Assembly: GCF_026810505.1 (NCBI RefSeq)
Contig: NZ_CP101750.1
Span: 6,071,501-6,135,500, forward strand
DNA: 64,000 nucleotides
Direction: 5' to 3'
DNA from: Streptomyces sp. Je 1-369
GTDB taxonomy: Bacteria > Actinomycetota > Actinomycetes > Streptomycetales > Streptomycetaceae
Shown here one piece after another: positions 1 through 7,534 of the stretch (position 1 is its first letter; each line of letters opens with the position of its first letter). The notes under the pieces are model-generated. The model saw nothing but the letters and a program-made list of their open reading frames with translations, was not told the origin of the DNA and did no database searches. A program made the position numbers and the translations under genes.

Positions 1-111
1 GAAGAGCTGGCCCGCCAGGCTGCGCGGGAGTCTGCGCGGGCGGGAGGGGCGGGTGCGGGACATGGTGCCAGTCTGCCTTCTCGTACAAGCGGTCGTATAA
101 GCGCGAACTAA
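1..111 (+). other. Possible 3' end of an upstream gene
   Basis: Frame 1 is open from the window edge to a TAA at 109-111, giving 36 residues rich in Ala, Gly and Arg. No domain can be recognised in so short a piece. In GC-rich DNA such an open stretch can also be chance, so this is only a candidate C-terminus. The rest of the region before dctA (112-416) shows no gene I can support, only the repeats described separately. Confidence 0.2.
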
Positions 112-312
112 ATGAACGCAAGGGTGACCGCTCCCACAGGCCGGGAGATAGTCACCGGGATCCCCGGGACGTGAGCCGTACACCGGGACGCGAGCAGGGC
201 ACCCGGGACGGGGTGCCGGTCGCGCGGGCCGAGAGCCGATCGCAGAGAACGTGAGCCGCACGTACCGAGGCAGCAAGCAGGCCGCATCGGCATCAGAGCA
301 AGCAACACGGGC

Positions 313-380
313 ACGCAAGCCACGCAGGTACGCGAGCCGCACAGGCACGCGAGCCACGCAGGCACGCGAGCCGCACAGGC
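313..380. repeat. Four 17-bp tandem repeats upstream of dctA
   Basis: Four adjacent copies of a 17-bp unit occupy 313-329, 330-346, 347-363 and 364-380. The core is ACGCGAGCC followed by GCACAGGC or ACGCAGGC; the two variants alternate, and copy 1 has one extra change in the core (ACGCAAGCC). The array ends 36 bp before the dctA start, where a regulator or the leader RNA could act. Less regular related pieces (GTGAGCCG, ACGCGAGC) lie further upstream at about 170-260. Confidence 0.7.
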
Positions 381-416
381 ACCACAACGCCGACGACGTC
401 GTTCAAGGAGGGCCCC

Positions 417-1847
417 GTGACCACCACGGCCGACCCACAAGCGCAGCCCGCCCCCAAGCGGGACCGCACGCACTACCTCTACATCGCCGTCATCGGCGCC
501 GTGCTGCTCGGCATCGCCGTCGGCTTCATCTGGCCGGACTTCGCCAAGGAGCTCAAGCCGGTCGGCTCCGGCTTCGTCGACCTGATCAAGATGATGATCT
601 CGCCGATCATCTTCTGCACGATCGTTCTCGGCGTCGGCTCCGTCCGCAAGGCCGCCAAGGTCGGCAAGGTCGGCGGCCTCGCGCTCGCCTACTTCATCGC
701 GATGTCCGGCGTCGCGCTCGCCATCGGCCTCCTCGTCGGCAACATCCTGCACCCGGGCTCGGGCATGGACATCACCGAGTCCGAGAGGGGCGCGGGCCAC
801 AAGGCGGCCGACGAGGCGGACAAGGGCCTCGTCGACTTCGTGCTCGGCATCATCCCCAAGACCTTCGTCTCCGCCTTCACCCAGGGCGAGGTGCTCCAGA
901 CGCTCCTCGTGGCGCTGCTCGTGGGCTTCGCGCTGCAGGCCATGGGCCGCTCCGGCGAGCCCGTGCTGCGCGGCATCGAGCACATCCAGAAGCTGGTCTT
1001 CCGGGTCCTCGGCATGATCATGTGGGCCGCGCCGATCGGCGCGTTCGGTGCGATGGCCGCGGTCATCGGTGAGACCGGCCTGGACGCGCTCAAGGCGCTC
1101 GCCACGATCATGATCGGGTTCTACGTCACCTGCGTCCTGTTCATCGTCGTCGTACTCGGCACGCTCGTACGGCTGGTGACCGGCGTCAACCTGTTCAAGC
1201 TGCTCAAGTATCTGGGCCGCGAGTTCCTGCTCATCCTCTCCACCTCGTCGTCCGAGTCCGCGCTGCCGCGGCTCATCGCGAAGATGGAGCACCTGGGAGT
1301 CAGCCGCCCCGTCGTCGGCATCACGGTCCCGACCGGCTACTCCTTCAACCTCGACGGCACGATGATCTACCTGACCATGGCCTCGCTCTTCATCGCCGAC
1401 GCCATGGACCAGCCGCTCGGCATCGGCGAGCAGATCTCGCTGCTGCTCTTCATGATGATCGCGTCCAAGGGCGCGGCGGGCGTCTCCGGCTCCGGCATCG
1501 CGGTCCTGGCGAGCGGCCTCCAGTCGCACAAGCCCGCGCTGGTCGACGGCGTCGGCCTGATCATCGGCGTCGACCGCTTCATGAGCGAGGCCCGCGCCCT
1601 CACCAACTTCGCGGGCAACGCGGTCGCCACGCTCCTCATCGGCACCTGGACCAAGGAGGTCGACAAGGAGCGGGTCACGGCGGTGCTCGCCGGTCAACTC
1701 CCGTTCGACGAGCGTACGTTGGTGGACGACGGGCACGGGGCGACCGCCGTGGAGGACGCCGAGGGCGCCGAGGACGACGCGCGCGGGCGCGGCGCGGACG
1801 CCGTGCCGGAGGCGCGGGACGACGGCAAGGAGCCGGTGAAGGTGTAG
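417..1847 (+). CDS. dctA: C4-dicarboxylate/cation symporter (DctA type)
   Basis: A 476-residue membrane protein of the dicarboxylate/amino acid:cation symporter (DAACS) family, which imports succinate, fumarate and malate with sodium ions or protons. Hydrophobic segments run from about residue 20 to 410. Family signatures are visible: the serine-rich SSSESALPR (about 278-286), PTGYSFNLDGT (about 306-316) and ASKGAAGVSGSG (about 349-360). The GTG start is supported by AAGGAGGG at 406-413. The last 50 or so residues are a hydrophilic acidic tail rich in Asp, Glu and Ala, somewhat longer than in enterobacterial DctA. The gene stands alone, with tandem repeats in front and a strong terminator behind. 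The transporter family is clear; the exact substrate is inferred. Confidence 0.9.
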   Translation: MTTTADPQAQPAPKRDRTHYLYIAVIGAVLLGIAVGFIWPDFAKELKPVGSGFVDLIKMMISPIIFCTIVLGVGSVRKAAKVGKVGGLALAYFIAMSGVALAIGLLVGNILHPGSGMDITESERGAGHKAADEADKGLVDFVLGIIPKTFVSAFTQGEVLQTLLVALLVGFALQAMGRSGEPVLRGIEHIQKLVFRVLGMIMWAAPIGAFGAMAAVIGETGLDALKALATIMIGFYVTCVLFIVVVLGTLVRLVTGVNLFKLLKYLGREFLLILSTSSSESALPRLIAKMEHLGVSRPVVGITVPTGYSFNLDGTMIYLTMASLFIADAMDQPLGIGEQISLLLFMMIASKGAAGVSGSGIAVLASGLQSHKPALVDGVGLIIGVDRFMSEARALTNFAGNAVATLLIGTWTKEVDKERVTAVLAGQLPFDERTLVDDGHGATAVEDAEGAEDDARGRGADAVPEARDDGKEPVKV

Positions 1848-1901
1848 TTCACCGGCCCGGCCGTGTGAAGGGGCCCCCGATCCCCTCCAAGGGGGCCGCC
1901 G

Positions 1902-1952
1902 GCGCCGCCCGCGACGTACGAGAGCTTCCTCCTCGTACGCCGCGGGCGGCGC
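1902..1952. terminator. Bidirectional terminator between dctA and tetR
   Basis: Perfect 12-bp arms, GCGCCGCCCGCG at 1902-1913 and CGCGGGCGGCGC at 1941-1952, enclose a second perfect stem (CGTACGAG at 1915-1922 with CTCGTACG at 1932-1939) and an 8-10 base loop. It sits between two convergent genes and can serve both. A smaller GGGGCCCCC/GGGGGCC hairpin precedes it at about 1870-1897. Confidence 0.75.
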
Positions 1953-1982
1953 TTCTCGCTGTGCCGGTGGTCGGCCCGCCGG

Positions 1983-2582
1983 TCAGTCCAGCGCCGCGAT
2001 GATCTCCCGCGCCCGCTCCGCGGGAACGCCCGCCGACATGAGGGCCGTCGACGCGGCGGCCAGGCCCGCGTCCTTCGGGTCGAGCAGGCCGTCGTTGACG
2101 GCCTCCATCAGGCCGAACAGCTGCTGTTCGTGGACGTACGCGAGCGCGGCGGGCGGCAGCGACGACGTGAACGCGCCCTGGTCGAGGCCGAGTCGCAGGA
2201 CGTTCACGCACTCGTCGCGGACCGGGGCGAGGCGCTGTCTGATGCCCTCCATGGCGACGCTGCGCTGCGCGAGGCCGACGAGCAGGCGGTAGCCGTCGGC
2301 GATCTCCCAGACGGCGACCATCGAGTGGGCGAGCGACTCGGCGGGGTCGTCGGAGCGGGCGCGCCCGGAGGCGTGGGCCGCCGCGACCGCCTCGACCGCG
2401 CCGTCGATGAGGGCGCCGACCAGGGCCTCCCGGCTGGGGAAGTGGCCGTACACCGTCCTGCGCACGACGCCGGCCGCGCGGGCGATCTGGTCCATCGAGG
2501 CGTCCGGGTCGCGCAGCAGCTCGGCGAGTGCCACCTCCAGGATGCGGCGGCGGTTGGCGTCGGCTCGGCTCATGGGCTCCAT
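1983..2582 (-). CDS. TetR-family repressor
   Basis: A 199-residue one-component regulator. The N-terminal helix-turn-helix spans about residues 12-58, with the recognition segment VRRTVYGHFPSREAL characteristic of TetR proteins; the C-terminal helical domain is the expected ligand-binding and dimerisation part. The ATG at 2582 gives a normal TetR length; an ATG three codons later is also possible. Neither has a clear Shine-Dalgarno sequence, so the mRNA may be leaderless or nearly so. The gene is divergent from an MFS exporter and the shared 191-bp space holds three copies of an 18-bp palindrome, so the inferred role is ligand-relieved repression of the exporter and itself. Confidence 0.88.
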   Translation of the reverse strand: MEPMSRADANRRRILEVALAELLRDPDASMDQIARAAGVVRRTVYGHFPSREALVGALIDGAVEAVAAAHASGRARSDDPAESLAHSMVAVWEIADGYRLLVGLAQRSVAMEGIRQRLAPVRDECVNVLRLGLDQGAFTSSLPPAALAYVHEQQLFGLMEAVNDGLLDPKDAGLAAASTALMSAGVPAERAREIIAALD

Positions 2583-2663
2583 TGTGCACGCGGGGCGCGG
2601 GGCCGAATTCCGTGGTTCCTGCAGATGGAACGTGTGCTGGAGTCGGCCGGTCGCATGCCTGTT

Positions 2664-2726
2664 TTGCACAGTCCTGTGCAGTGGCGTAAGTTGCACACTC
2701 GTGTGTAATTGCACAGTGCTGTGCAA
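2664..2726. promoter_or_regulatory. Three 18-bp TetR operators
   Basis: Three palindromes of the form TTGCACAG-NN-CTGTGCAA lie at 2664-2681 (one arm mismatch), 2691-2708 (TTGCACAC-TC-GTGTGTAA, one arm mismatch) and 2709-2726 (both arms perfect). Sites 2 and 3 abut; sites 1 and 2 start 27 bp apart. A plausible exporter -10 element, TATAAG, lies at 2745-2750 just downstream of site 3, so bound repressor would cover the -35 region. The pattern is seen directly; repressor binding is inferred from the divergent TetR gene. Confidence 0.8.
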
Positions 2727-2773
2727 GGTCACCGGACAAGTACGTATAAGAACCATGGAAGGGTGAGGCTTCG

Positions 2774-4465
2774 GTGGCTCTACTCATGAACCGACCGGTC
2801 GAGGAGATGAAGCAGCCGTACGCGCGCCGCTGGTGGGCGCTGCTCGTGCTCTGCCTGAGTCTCCTGATCATCGTGATGGCGAACACGGCGCTGACCGTCG
2901 CCGCTCCCGACATGACCAAGGACCTCGGGCTCTCCAGCTCCGACCTCCAGTGGGTCATCGACGGCTACACCGTCCCGTACGCCGCGCTGATGCTGCTGCT
3001 CGGCGCGATCGGCGACAAGTACAGCCGGCGCGGGGCGCTCGTGCTCGGCCTCGTCGTCTTCGGCGCCGGATCGGTCGCGGGCTCGCTCGTCGACAGCTCG
3101 GGCGGCGTCATCGCGGCCCGCGCAGTGATGGGCTTCGGCGCGGCGATGATCATGCCGGCCACGCTGTCGCTGCTCGCCGCGACGTTCCCGAAGGCGGAGC
3201 GGGCCAAGGCCATCGTGCTGTGGACCGCCACGGCCGGTCTCGCGATCGCGGCCGGACCGCTCGTCGCGGGCGCGCTGCTGCAGAACCACGGCTGGGCGTC
3301 GACCTTCCTGATCAACGTGCCGATCGCCGCGGTCGCCATCATCGGCGCCCTCGTCCTCGTGCCGCCGTCCAAGGCCGGGCACAGCAACCGGATCGACTAC
3401 GTCGGAGGGGCGCTCTCCGTCGTCTGGACCGGCGCGCTCGTCTACATGATCATCCAGGGACCGCACTTCGGCTGGGACGCCAAGGCGATCTCGGCGGCCG
3501 TCGTCGCGGGCGTGGGCCTGCTGGCCTTCGTCGCCTGGGAGCTCCGCCACCCGCACCCGATCCTGAACGTCCGCCGCTTCCTCGACCGCCGCTTCGCGGG
3601 CTCGAACCTCGCGGTGGCGCTCTTCTTCCTCGCGGTCTTCGGCGCGTTCTACTACCTCACGCAGCACCTGCAGTTCGTCCTCGGCTACAACCCGCTGGAG
3701 ACGGGCGTGCGCATGCTGCCGCTCGCGGGCGCGGTCTTCGTCGGCTCGGCGCTCACGGGCTACCTGACCCCGCGCATCGGCATGAAGATCACTGTGTCGG
3801 CGGGCATGGTCGCGGGCACGGTGGCGCTCGCGCTCCTGACGCGCGTCGACGCGTCGTCCTCGTACGGTGACTTCGTCGCCCCGCTGATCATCCTGGGCCT
3901 GGCCATCGGCCTCGCCCTGTCGCCCTGCACCGACGCGATCATGGGCGCGTTCCCCGAGTCCGAACTCGGCGTCGGCGGCGCGGTCAACGACACGTCGCTC
4001 GAGCTCGGCGGCTCGCTCGGCATCGCCATCCTCGGCTCGGTGCTCGCCAGTTCGTACTCCTCGAAGCTGGCGGACGCCGCTTCGGCGTCCGGTGCCAAGC
4101 TGCCGGACGGCACGCTGGACACCGCGCAGGACTCCGTCGGCGCGGGCTACGCGGTCGCCCAGGGCATCGGCGACAAGGCGCACGAGGTCGCGGGTCAGGC
4201 CGCGAAGGCGACCTCGCCGGAGCAGGCCGCCCAGCTGAAGGGCCAGGCCGAGCAGCTCGCACAGGGCGCCCACAAGATGGCGGACTCGGTGGGCTCCGCG
4301 TTCTCCGACGCGGTGGCGCACACGAGCCTCGTCGGCGCGGCGATCCTCGGTGTCGGCACGGTCCTCGTGGCGGTGCTGCTGCCGAGGAAGTCCGCCTCGG
4401 CTGCGGATGTTCCGGAGGGCGCCGACGTGGACGAGGGCGTACGGGAGCGGGAACCTCAGAGCTGA
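2774..4465 (+). CDS. MFS drug exporter, DHA2 (14-TM) family
   Basis: A 563-residue major facilitator of the EmrB/QacA type, exporting toxic compounds by proton antiport at the cytoplasmic membrane. Visible are the first helix after a basic N-terminus, the motif A-like loop GDKYSRRGAL (about residues 76-85), a motif C region in helix 5 (about 152-170) and roughly 14 hydrophobic segments. The extracytoplasmic loop before the last helix is unusually long (about residues 420-515), hydrophilic and rich in Ala, Gln and Lys. The GTG at 2774 is preceded by GAAGGGTGAG; an in-frame ATG follows at 2786. Control by the divergent TetR gene is very likely. The substrate is unknown. Confidence 0.9.
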   Translation: MALLMNRPVEEMKQPYARRWWALLVLCLSLLIIVMANTALTVAAPDMTKDLGLSSSDLQWVIDGYTVPYAALMLLLGAIGDKYSRRGALVLGLVVFGAGSVAGSLVDSSGGVIAARAVMGFGAAMIMPATLSLLAATFPKAERAKAIVLWTATAGLAIAAGPLVAGALLQNHGWASTFLINVPIAAVAIIGALVLVPPSKAGHSNRIDYVGGALSVVWTGALVYMIIQGPHFGWDAKAISAAVVAGVGLLAFVAWELRHPHPILNVRRFLDRRFAGSNLAVALFFLAVFGAFYYLTQHLQFVLGYNPLETGVRMLPLAGAVFVGSALTGYLTPRIGMKITVSAGMVAGTVALALLTRVDASSSYGDFVAPLIILGLAIGLALSPCTDAIMGAFPESELGVGGAVNDTSLELGGSLGIAILGSVLASSYSSKLADAASASGAKLPDGTLDTAQDSVGAGYAVAQGIGDKAHEVAGQAAKATSPEQAAQLKGQAEQLAQGAHKMADSVGSAFSDAVAHTSLVGAAILGVGTVLVAVLLPRKSASAADVPEGADVDEGVREREPQS

Positions 4466-4489
4466 CCGCGCGAGGGTTTCAGCGGTAGC

Positions 4490-4528
4490 GACGCCCCCTG
4501 CGCCGGCGATGCCGGCGTCGGGGGCGTC
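4490..4528 (+). terminator. Terminator after the MFS gene
   Basis: Long GC-rich hairpin with 18-base arms (4490-4507 and 4511-4528) that match at 16 of 18 positions around a three-base loop, located 25 bp after the exporter stop codon. No U-run follows, which is common for Streptomyces terminators. Confidence 0.6.
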
Positions 4529-4540
4529 GTCGCGTCCCCG

Positions 4541-4699
4541 CTATCGGCCGTTCGGCGCGCCCGTGCGCCCGGCATGCGCCACGAATGCGGACCAGGATGA
4601 CGGGTGGAGGAGCAGGGCGGGGCCCTGGGGGGTCTTGGAGTCTCGTACGGCTATGCCGCGGATGTCCGTCGGGTGGGCGACCTCTAGGCAGTTCTGGAT
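4541..4699 (-). pseudogene. Truncated DUF397-domain protein
   Basis: Read on the minus strand, 52 codons ending at the TAG at 4543-4541 match the C-terminal two thirds of the small DUF397 proteins that accompany Scr1-type XRE regulators in Streptomyces. The diagnostic pieces NCLEVA, AVRDSKTPQGPAL and WSAFVA are present. There is no start codon, and the usual N-terminal portion (the W..SSYS...GG.C region) is missing. Instead the frame continues directly from the stop codon of the XRE remnant next to it, which marks a deletion joint. Function is presumably lost. Confidence 0.65.
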
Positions 4700-4801
4700 T
4701 TACAGCTCCCGTTCCAGTCGGTGCAGGAAATCCGGTGACTCTCCGGGCGGCAATGCTGATGCTGTCATGGCGTCGAACCGGCGGCTGAATCGATCGACTT
4801 C
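4700..4801 (-). pseudogene. C-terminal remnant of an XRE/DUF5753 regulator
   Basis: Minus-strand codons from 4801 to a TAA at 4702-4700 read EVDRFSRRFDAM followed by a helix ending FLHRLEREL. This is the typical end of the DUF5753 domain of Scr1-like XRE regulators, where the last 30 or so residues end in a leucine-rich helix. Upstream of 4801 the frame turns into unrelated Pro/Arg-rich sequence and no helix-turn-helix is found, so only the tail survives. It lies in the same frame as, and directly in front of, the DUF397 remnant, which is the normal gene order for such pairs. Confidence 0.55.
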
Positions 4802-4891
4802 GCGTGGTGTGTCCGAGGTGGAGACGGAGCCCCAAGCGCTGTCGGTCCGGACTCGCGGCGGGCTGGACCAGAACCCGGCGGCGCCAAACCG

Positions 4892-4921
4892 TTGACACCA
4901 CTCCAGTTGAAGTACTACGTT
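4892..4921 (+). promoter_or_regulatory. Candidate promoter of the DHFR-fold gene
   Basis: TTGACA at 4892-4897 matches the consensus -35, and TACGTT at 4916-4921 is a possible -10 with an 18-bp spacer (TACTAC at 4913-4918 would give 15 bp). The start codon follows at 4990, leaving a leader of about 60 bases with AAGGCCAAGGAG as ribosome binding site. Confidence 0.45.
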
Positions 4922-4989
4922 CTGACCACTTCACTCGGAGTACAACAAACGACGTGGCTCGCCGCCACAGCGAAGGCCAAGGAGCCCGT

Positions 4990-5583
4990 ATGCGAAAGCT
5001 CGTCTACTTCATCGCCGTCAGCCTCGACGGATTCATCGCCGGTCCCGACGGCGCCGACCCCACAGGGCCCGACGGCTTCTGGCCGATCGGGCAGGACTAC
5101 ATCCAGCACCTCGCCGAGACGTACCCCGAGACCCTGCCCGCCCCGGCCAGGGAGGCCCTCGGCGTCACCGCCGAGGGGACCCACTTCGACACGGTCCTCG
5201 AAGGCCGCAGGACCTACGGGATCGGCCTGGACGCCGGACTGACCAACGCCTATCCCCACCTCCGCCACTACGTCTTCAGCCGCACCCTCACCGAGAGCCC
5301 CGACCCGGGCGTCGAACTCGTCGCCTCCGACCCGGTGGAGAAGGTGCGGCAGCTCAAGGAGGAGGACGGAAAGGACATCTGGCTGTGCGGCGGCGGCGAA
5401 CTCGCCGGGGTGCTGCGCGCCGAGATCGACCGGCTCGTCGTCAAGATCGGCCCCCTGACGCTGGGTTCGGGCACGCCCCTCTTCGCGCAGAAGACCGCGT
5501 TCGACCCGGTGCTGTACGAGCGGAGCGACGCCGTACTCCTCGACAGCGGCACGATCTTCCTGACGTACGACAAGAAGGCCTAG
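4990..5583 (+). CDS. DHFR-fold reductase (RibD C-terminal domain family)
   Basis: A 197-residue single-domain cytoplasmic protein. The opening RKLVYFIAVSLDGFIAGPDG, the central GRRTY, and the LCGGGELAGVL segment near residue 135 are the standard landmarks of the RibD_C/dihydrofolate-reductase-like family, which uses NADPH. Members of this stand-alone group (YyaP/YwjB-like) have no agreed substrate. The ATG at 4990 has a good ribosome binding site 6-17 bases ahead. The gene ends tail to tail with the alpha/beta hydrolase, the two overlapping by 4 bp, so the pair need not be functionally linked. Confidence 0.85.
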   Translation: MRKLVYFIAVSLDGFIAGPDGADPTGPDGFWPIGQDYIQHLAETYPETLPAPAREALGVTAEGTHFDTVLEGRRTYGIGLDAGLTNAYPHLRHYVFSRTLTESPDPGVELVASDPVEKVRQLKEEDGKDIWLCGGGELAGVLRAEIDRLVVKIGPLTLGSGTPLFAQKTAFDPVLYERSDAVLLDSGTIFLTYDKKA

Positions 5584-6413
5584 CCCACCGGGCCCCCGGC
5601 GGCCACACCGCTCCGCAGCCGGTGGCCCCTACCCGCCGCCGCCTCCAACAGCACCTCCACCAGCTCGTCGGGGACCGAAAGCATTGGCCAGTGACCCGTC
5701 GCCATGTCGAAGAACGTGGCGCGCGGGTCGGCCAGGTGCTGCACGAGCGGCAGGCCCGACGCCACCAGGGCCTCCAACGACGCGATGTCCATCGTGCCGC
5801 CGGTGGTGCAGAAGACGCCGGTCGTCGGAAGGGCCGCGACCGCCTCCGAGATGCGGAGCTTCTGGGCGTACGGGCCCGCCGGTGCGGGTGATGCCAGGCG
5901 CGCGAGCCGGGCCAGCGCTTCGGCGGGCACGCCTGCCAGGTTCCCGTGCGCCCGCCACTCCTCCAACGACGGCGCCGGGATCCGCCAGCCGTCCTCCGCC
6001 CGCTCCTGCTGGGCCAGAGTCCGATCCCTGGCCGGGCCGTCCGGCATCTGCTCGCGCACCTGGTCGATCATGGAGTAGCCGTCCTGGGGCATGGGGGAGT
6101 CCAGGTGGACGAGCCGCGAGATGCGGTCCGCGCGGCGGTCGGCGGCGCCCACGGCCGGGTAGATGCCGTAGCAGTAACCGACAAGAACCACCTCGGGCGC
6201 GTCCACGGAGTCGATGTGGTCGATCAGCTGCGTCACGTCCTCGATGTGCGTGTCGAGGTCGACGCCGGGGCCCGCCAGGTGACGGCGGTCGCCCAGACCC
6301 GTGAGCGTCACCGCGTGCGCCTCCGCCCCCGCCGCCCGCAGCCCCGCGGCCACGTCCCGCCACAGCCAGCCACCCGTGTATCCGCCCGACACCAGCACGA
6401 ACGACGCGGTCAT
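5580..6413 (-). CDS. Alpha/beta hydrolase with a Cys nucleophile
   Basis: A 277-residue alpha/beta hydrolase fold protein. The N-terminal FVLVSGGYTGGWLW is the usual first strand and oxyanion region, and the nucleophile elbow reads G79-Y80-C81-Y82-G83, so the expected serine of G-x-S-x-G is cysteine. A late GHWPML supplies the probable catalytic histidine. Cysteine nucleophiles are known in dienelactone hydrolases, but this sequence looks more like the small-molecule esterase group, so activity may be altered. GAGGAGG lies just upstream of the ATG. The promoter has a 19-bp spacer overlapped by a palindrome next to a divergent MerR gene, the arrangement of a MerR-activated promoter. Confidence 0.85.
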   Translation of the reverse strand: MTASFVLVSGGYTGGWLWRDVAAGLRAAGAEAHAVTLTGLGDRRHLAGPGVDLDTHIEDVTQLIDHIDSVDAPEVVLVGYCYGIYPAVGAADRRADRISRLVHLDSPMPQDGYSMIDQVREQMPDGPARDRTLAQQERAEDGWRIPAPSLEEWRAHGNLAGVPAEALARLARLASPAPAGPYAQKLRISEAVAALPTTGVFCTTGGTMDIASLEALVASGLPLVQHLADPRATFFDMATGHWPMLSVPDELVEVLLEAAAGRGHRLRSGVAAGGPVG

Positions 6414-6465
6414 GGTTCCTCCTCGTACCGTCAGCCGAGCGCGGGACCGCCCCGCGCTCGCCGGT

Positions 6466-6496
6466 ACCGTAGGAACTCCCCCTGAGGGAGGTTCAA
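6466..6496 (-). promoter_or_regulatory. MerR-type promoter of the hydrolase gene
   Basis: On the minus strand TTGAAC (6496-6491) and TACGGT (6471-6466) are separated by exactly 19 bp (6490-6472), the long spacer typical of MerR-activated promoters. The spacer contains an inverted repeat (AACTCCC at one end, GGGAGGTT at the other). The palindrome also overlaps the GGGAGG ribosome binding site of the divergent MerR gene at 6500, suggesting autoregulation. Confidence 0.65.
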
Positions 6497-6499
6497 GCC

Positions 6500-7471
6500 G
6501 TGTCGCCCGCCGAGAATCAACACCCGCCCGGAACGCCCGGCGACCTGTGGAGCATCGGACAGCTCGCCGAACGCGCCGGCGTCACCGTCAAGACCGTCCG
6601 CTTCTACTCCGACCGCGGCCTGCTCCCCGAAGCCACCCGCAGCGGAGGCGGCCACCGCCGCTACGGCCCCGACGCGCTCGACCGGCTCCGCCTCATCCGC
6701 TCCCTGCGCACACTCGACCTCCCCGTCCCCGACGTCGGCCGTGTCCTCGGCGAAGAGGGCGCGCTGGAGGACGTCATCGCCGGGCAGCTGAAGGAGGTCG
6801 GCTCGCGGCTCGCCGCGCTGCGCTGGCGCGAGGCCGCGCTGCAACTCCTCACCGACTGCACGCCCCAGGAGCGCGTCGAACGGCTGCGGTTGGTGGGAGC
6901 CGTGTCCACGCCGCCCGGGACGGCCGCGCTCGCCCGGTTCTGGCGGTGCTGGCTGCCCGCGCGGCTCCCGTCCCGGGTCGTCGCGGCCGTCGTCGACCGG
7001 GCGGTCCCCGTACCGCCCGACGCCCCGGCCCCCGCCCAAGTCCTCGCCTTCGCCCGGCTCCAGGACTTCGTCACCTCGCCCTGCTTCGTCTCGGGGCCGC
7101 GCGCGGGAACGGACTACGGACAACCTGAAGTGCACTCGTCCGGCAAGGGGTACCGCCCCGCCGTGCTCTACGAAGGACTCCCCGAGGCCTTCGAGCTGGC
7201 CGCCCCGGACGTACGCGCGGGCCGCGCCCCGCGCGAGGGCGAGGCCCTGGACTGCTTCGTCGCCGTCCACGCCGCGGCACTCAACCGCCGCGACACCCCC
7301 GACTTCCGCCGCGCCCTGCACCGGATGCTCGCGGCGGAACCCCGCGTCGACCGCTACTGGCAGCTGGCGGCCGAGGTGGTGACCCCGCCCGCCGAGCCCG
7401 CGCAGCCGACTCCGGGCGCCGCCGACAACTGGCTGCGGGCGGCGCTCGGTTCGTCGAACCCCCAGCTCTGA
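6500..7471 (+). CDS. MerR-family regulator with a long effector domain
   Basis: A 323-residue regulator. Residues about 16-85 form the winged helix-turn-helix: IGQLAERAGVTVKTVRFYSD, then the GHRRYG wing and the dimerisation helix start. The remaining 230 or so residues are helical, Ala/Arg/Pro rich, and match no ligand-binding domain I can name; they are much longer than the C-terminal part of metal-sensing MerR proteins. The GTG start overlaps its own palindrome. Its likely target is the divergent hydrolase gene. A role in sensing a small organic molecule is inference only. Confidence 0.85.
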   Translation: MSPAENQHPPGTPGDLWSIGQLAERAGVTVKTVRFYSDRGLLPEATRSGGGHRRYGPDALDRLRLIRSLRTLDLPVPDVGRVLGEEGALEDVIAGQLKEVGSRLAALRWREAALQLLTDCTPQERVERLRLVGAVSTPPGTAALARFWRCWLPARLPSRVVAAVVDRAVPVPPDAPAPAQVLAFARLQDFVTSPCFVSGPRAGTDYGQPEVHSSGKGYRPAVLYEGLPEAFELAAPDVRAGRAPREGEALDCFVAVHAAALNRRDTPDFRRALHRMLAAEPRVDRYWQLAAEVVTPPAEPAQPTPGAADNWLRAALGSSNPQL

Positions 7472-7500
7472 CGGGACGCAGCCCTGACGGGATGCCCTGG

Positions 7501-7520
7501 CCTTGACGCCCACGTCAAGG
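7501..7520 (+). promoter_or_regulatory. Palindromic operator of the second MerR gene
   Basis: CCTTGACG-CCCA-CGTCAAGG is a perfect 8+8 bp inverted repeat lying 14 bp ahead of the ATG at 7535. It contains a TTGACG -35-like hexamer; TACCGT at 7523-7528 is a possible -10. The coding sequence has no ribosome binding site, so the transcript is probably leaderless. Confidence 0.55.
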
Positions 7521-7534
7521 ATTACCGTCGATAC

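Noticed and set aside
4804..5583. Upstream start for the DHFR-fold protein at 4804
   Set aside because: The added 62 codons overlap a promoter-like TTGACA and antisense regulator remnants; ATG 4990 has a strong ribosome binding site and matches the family N-terminus.
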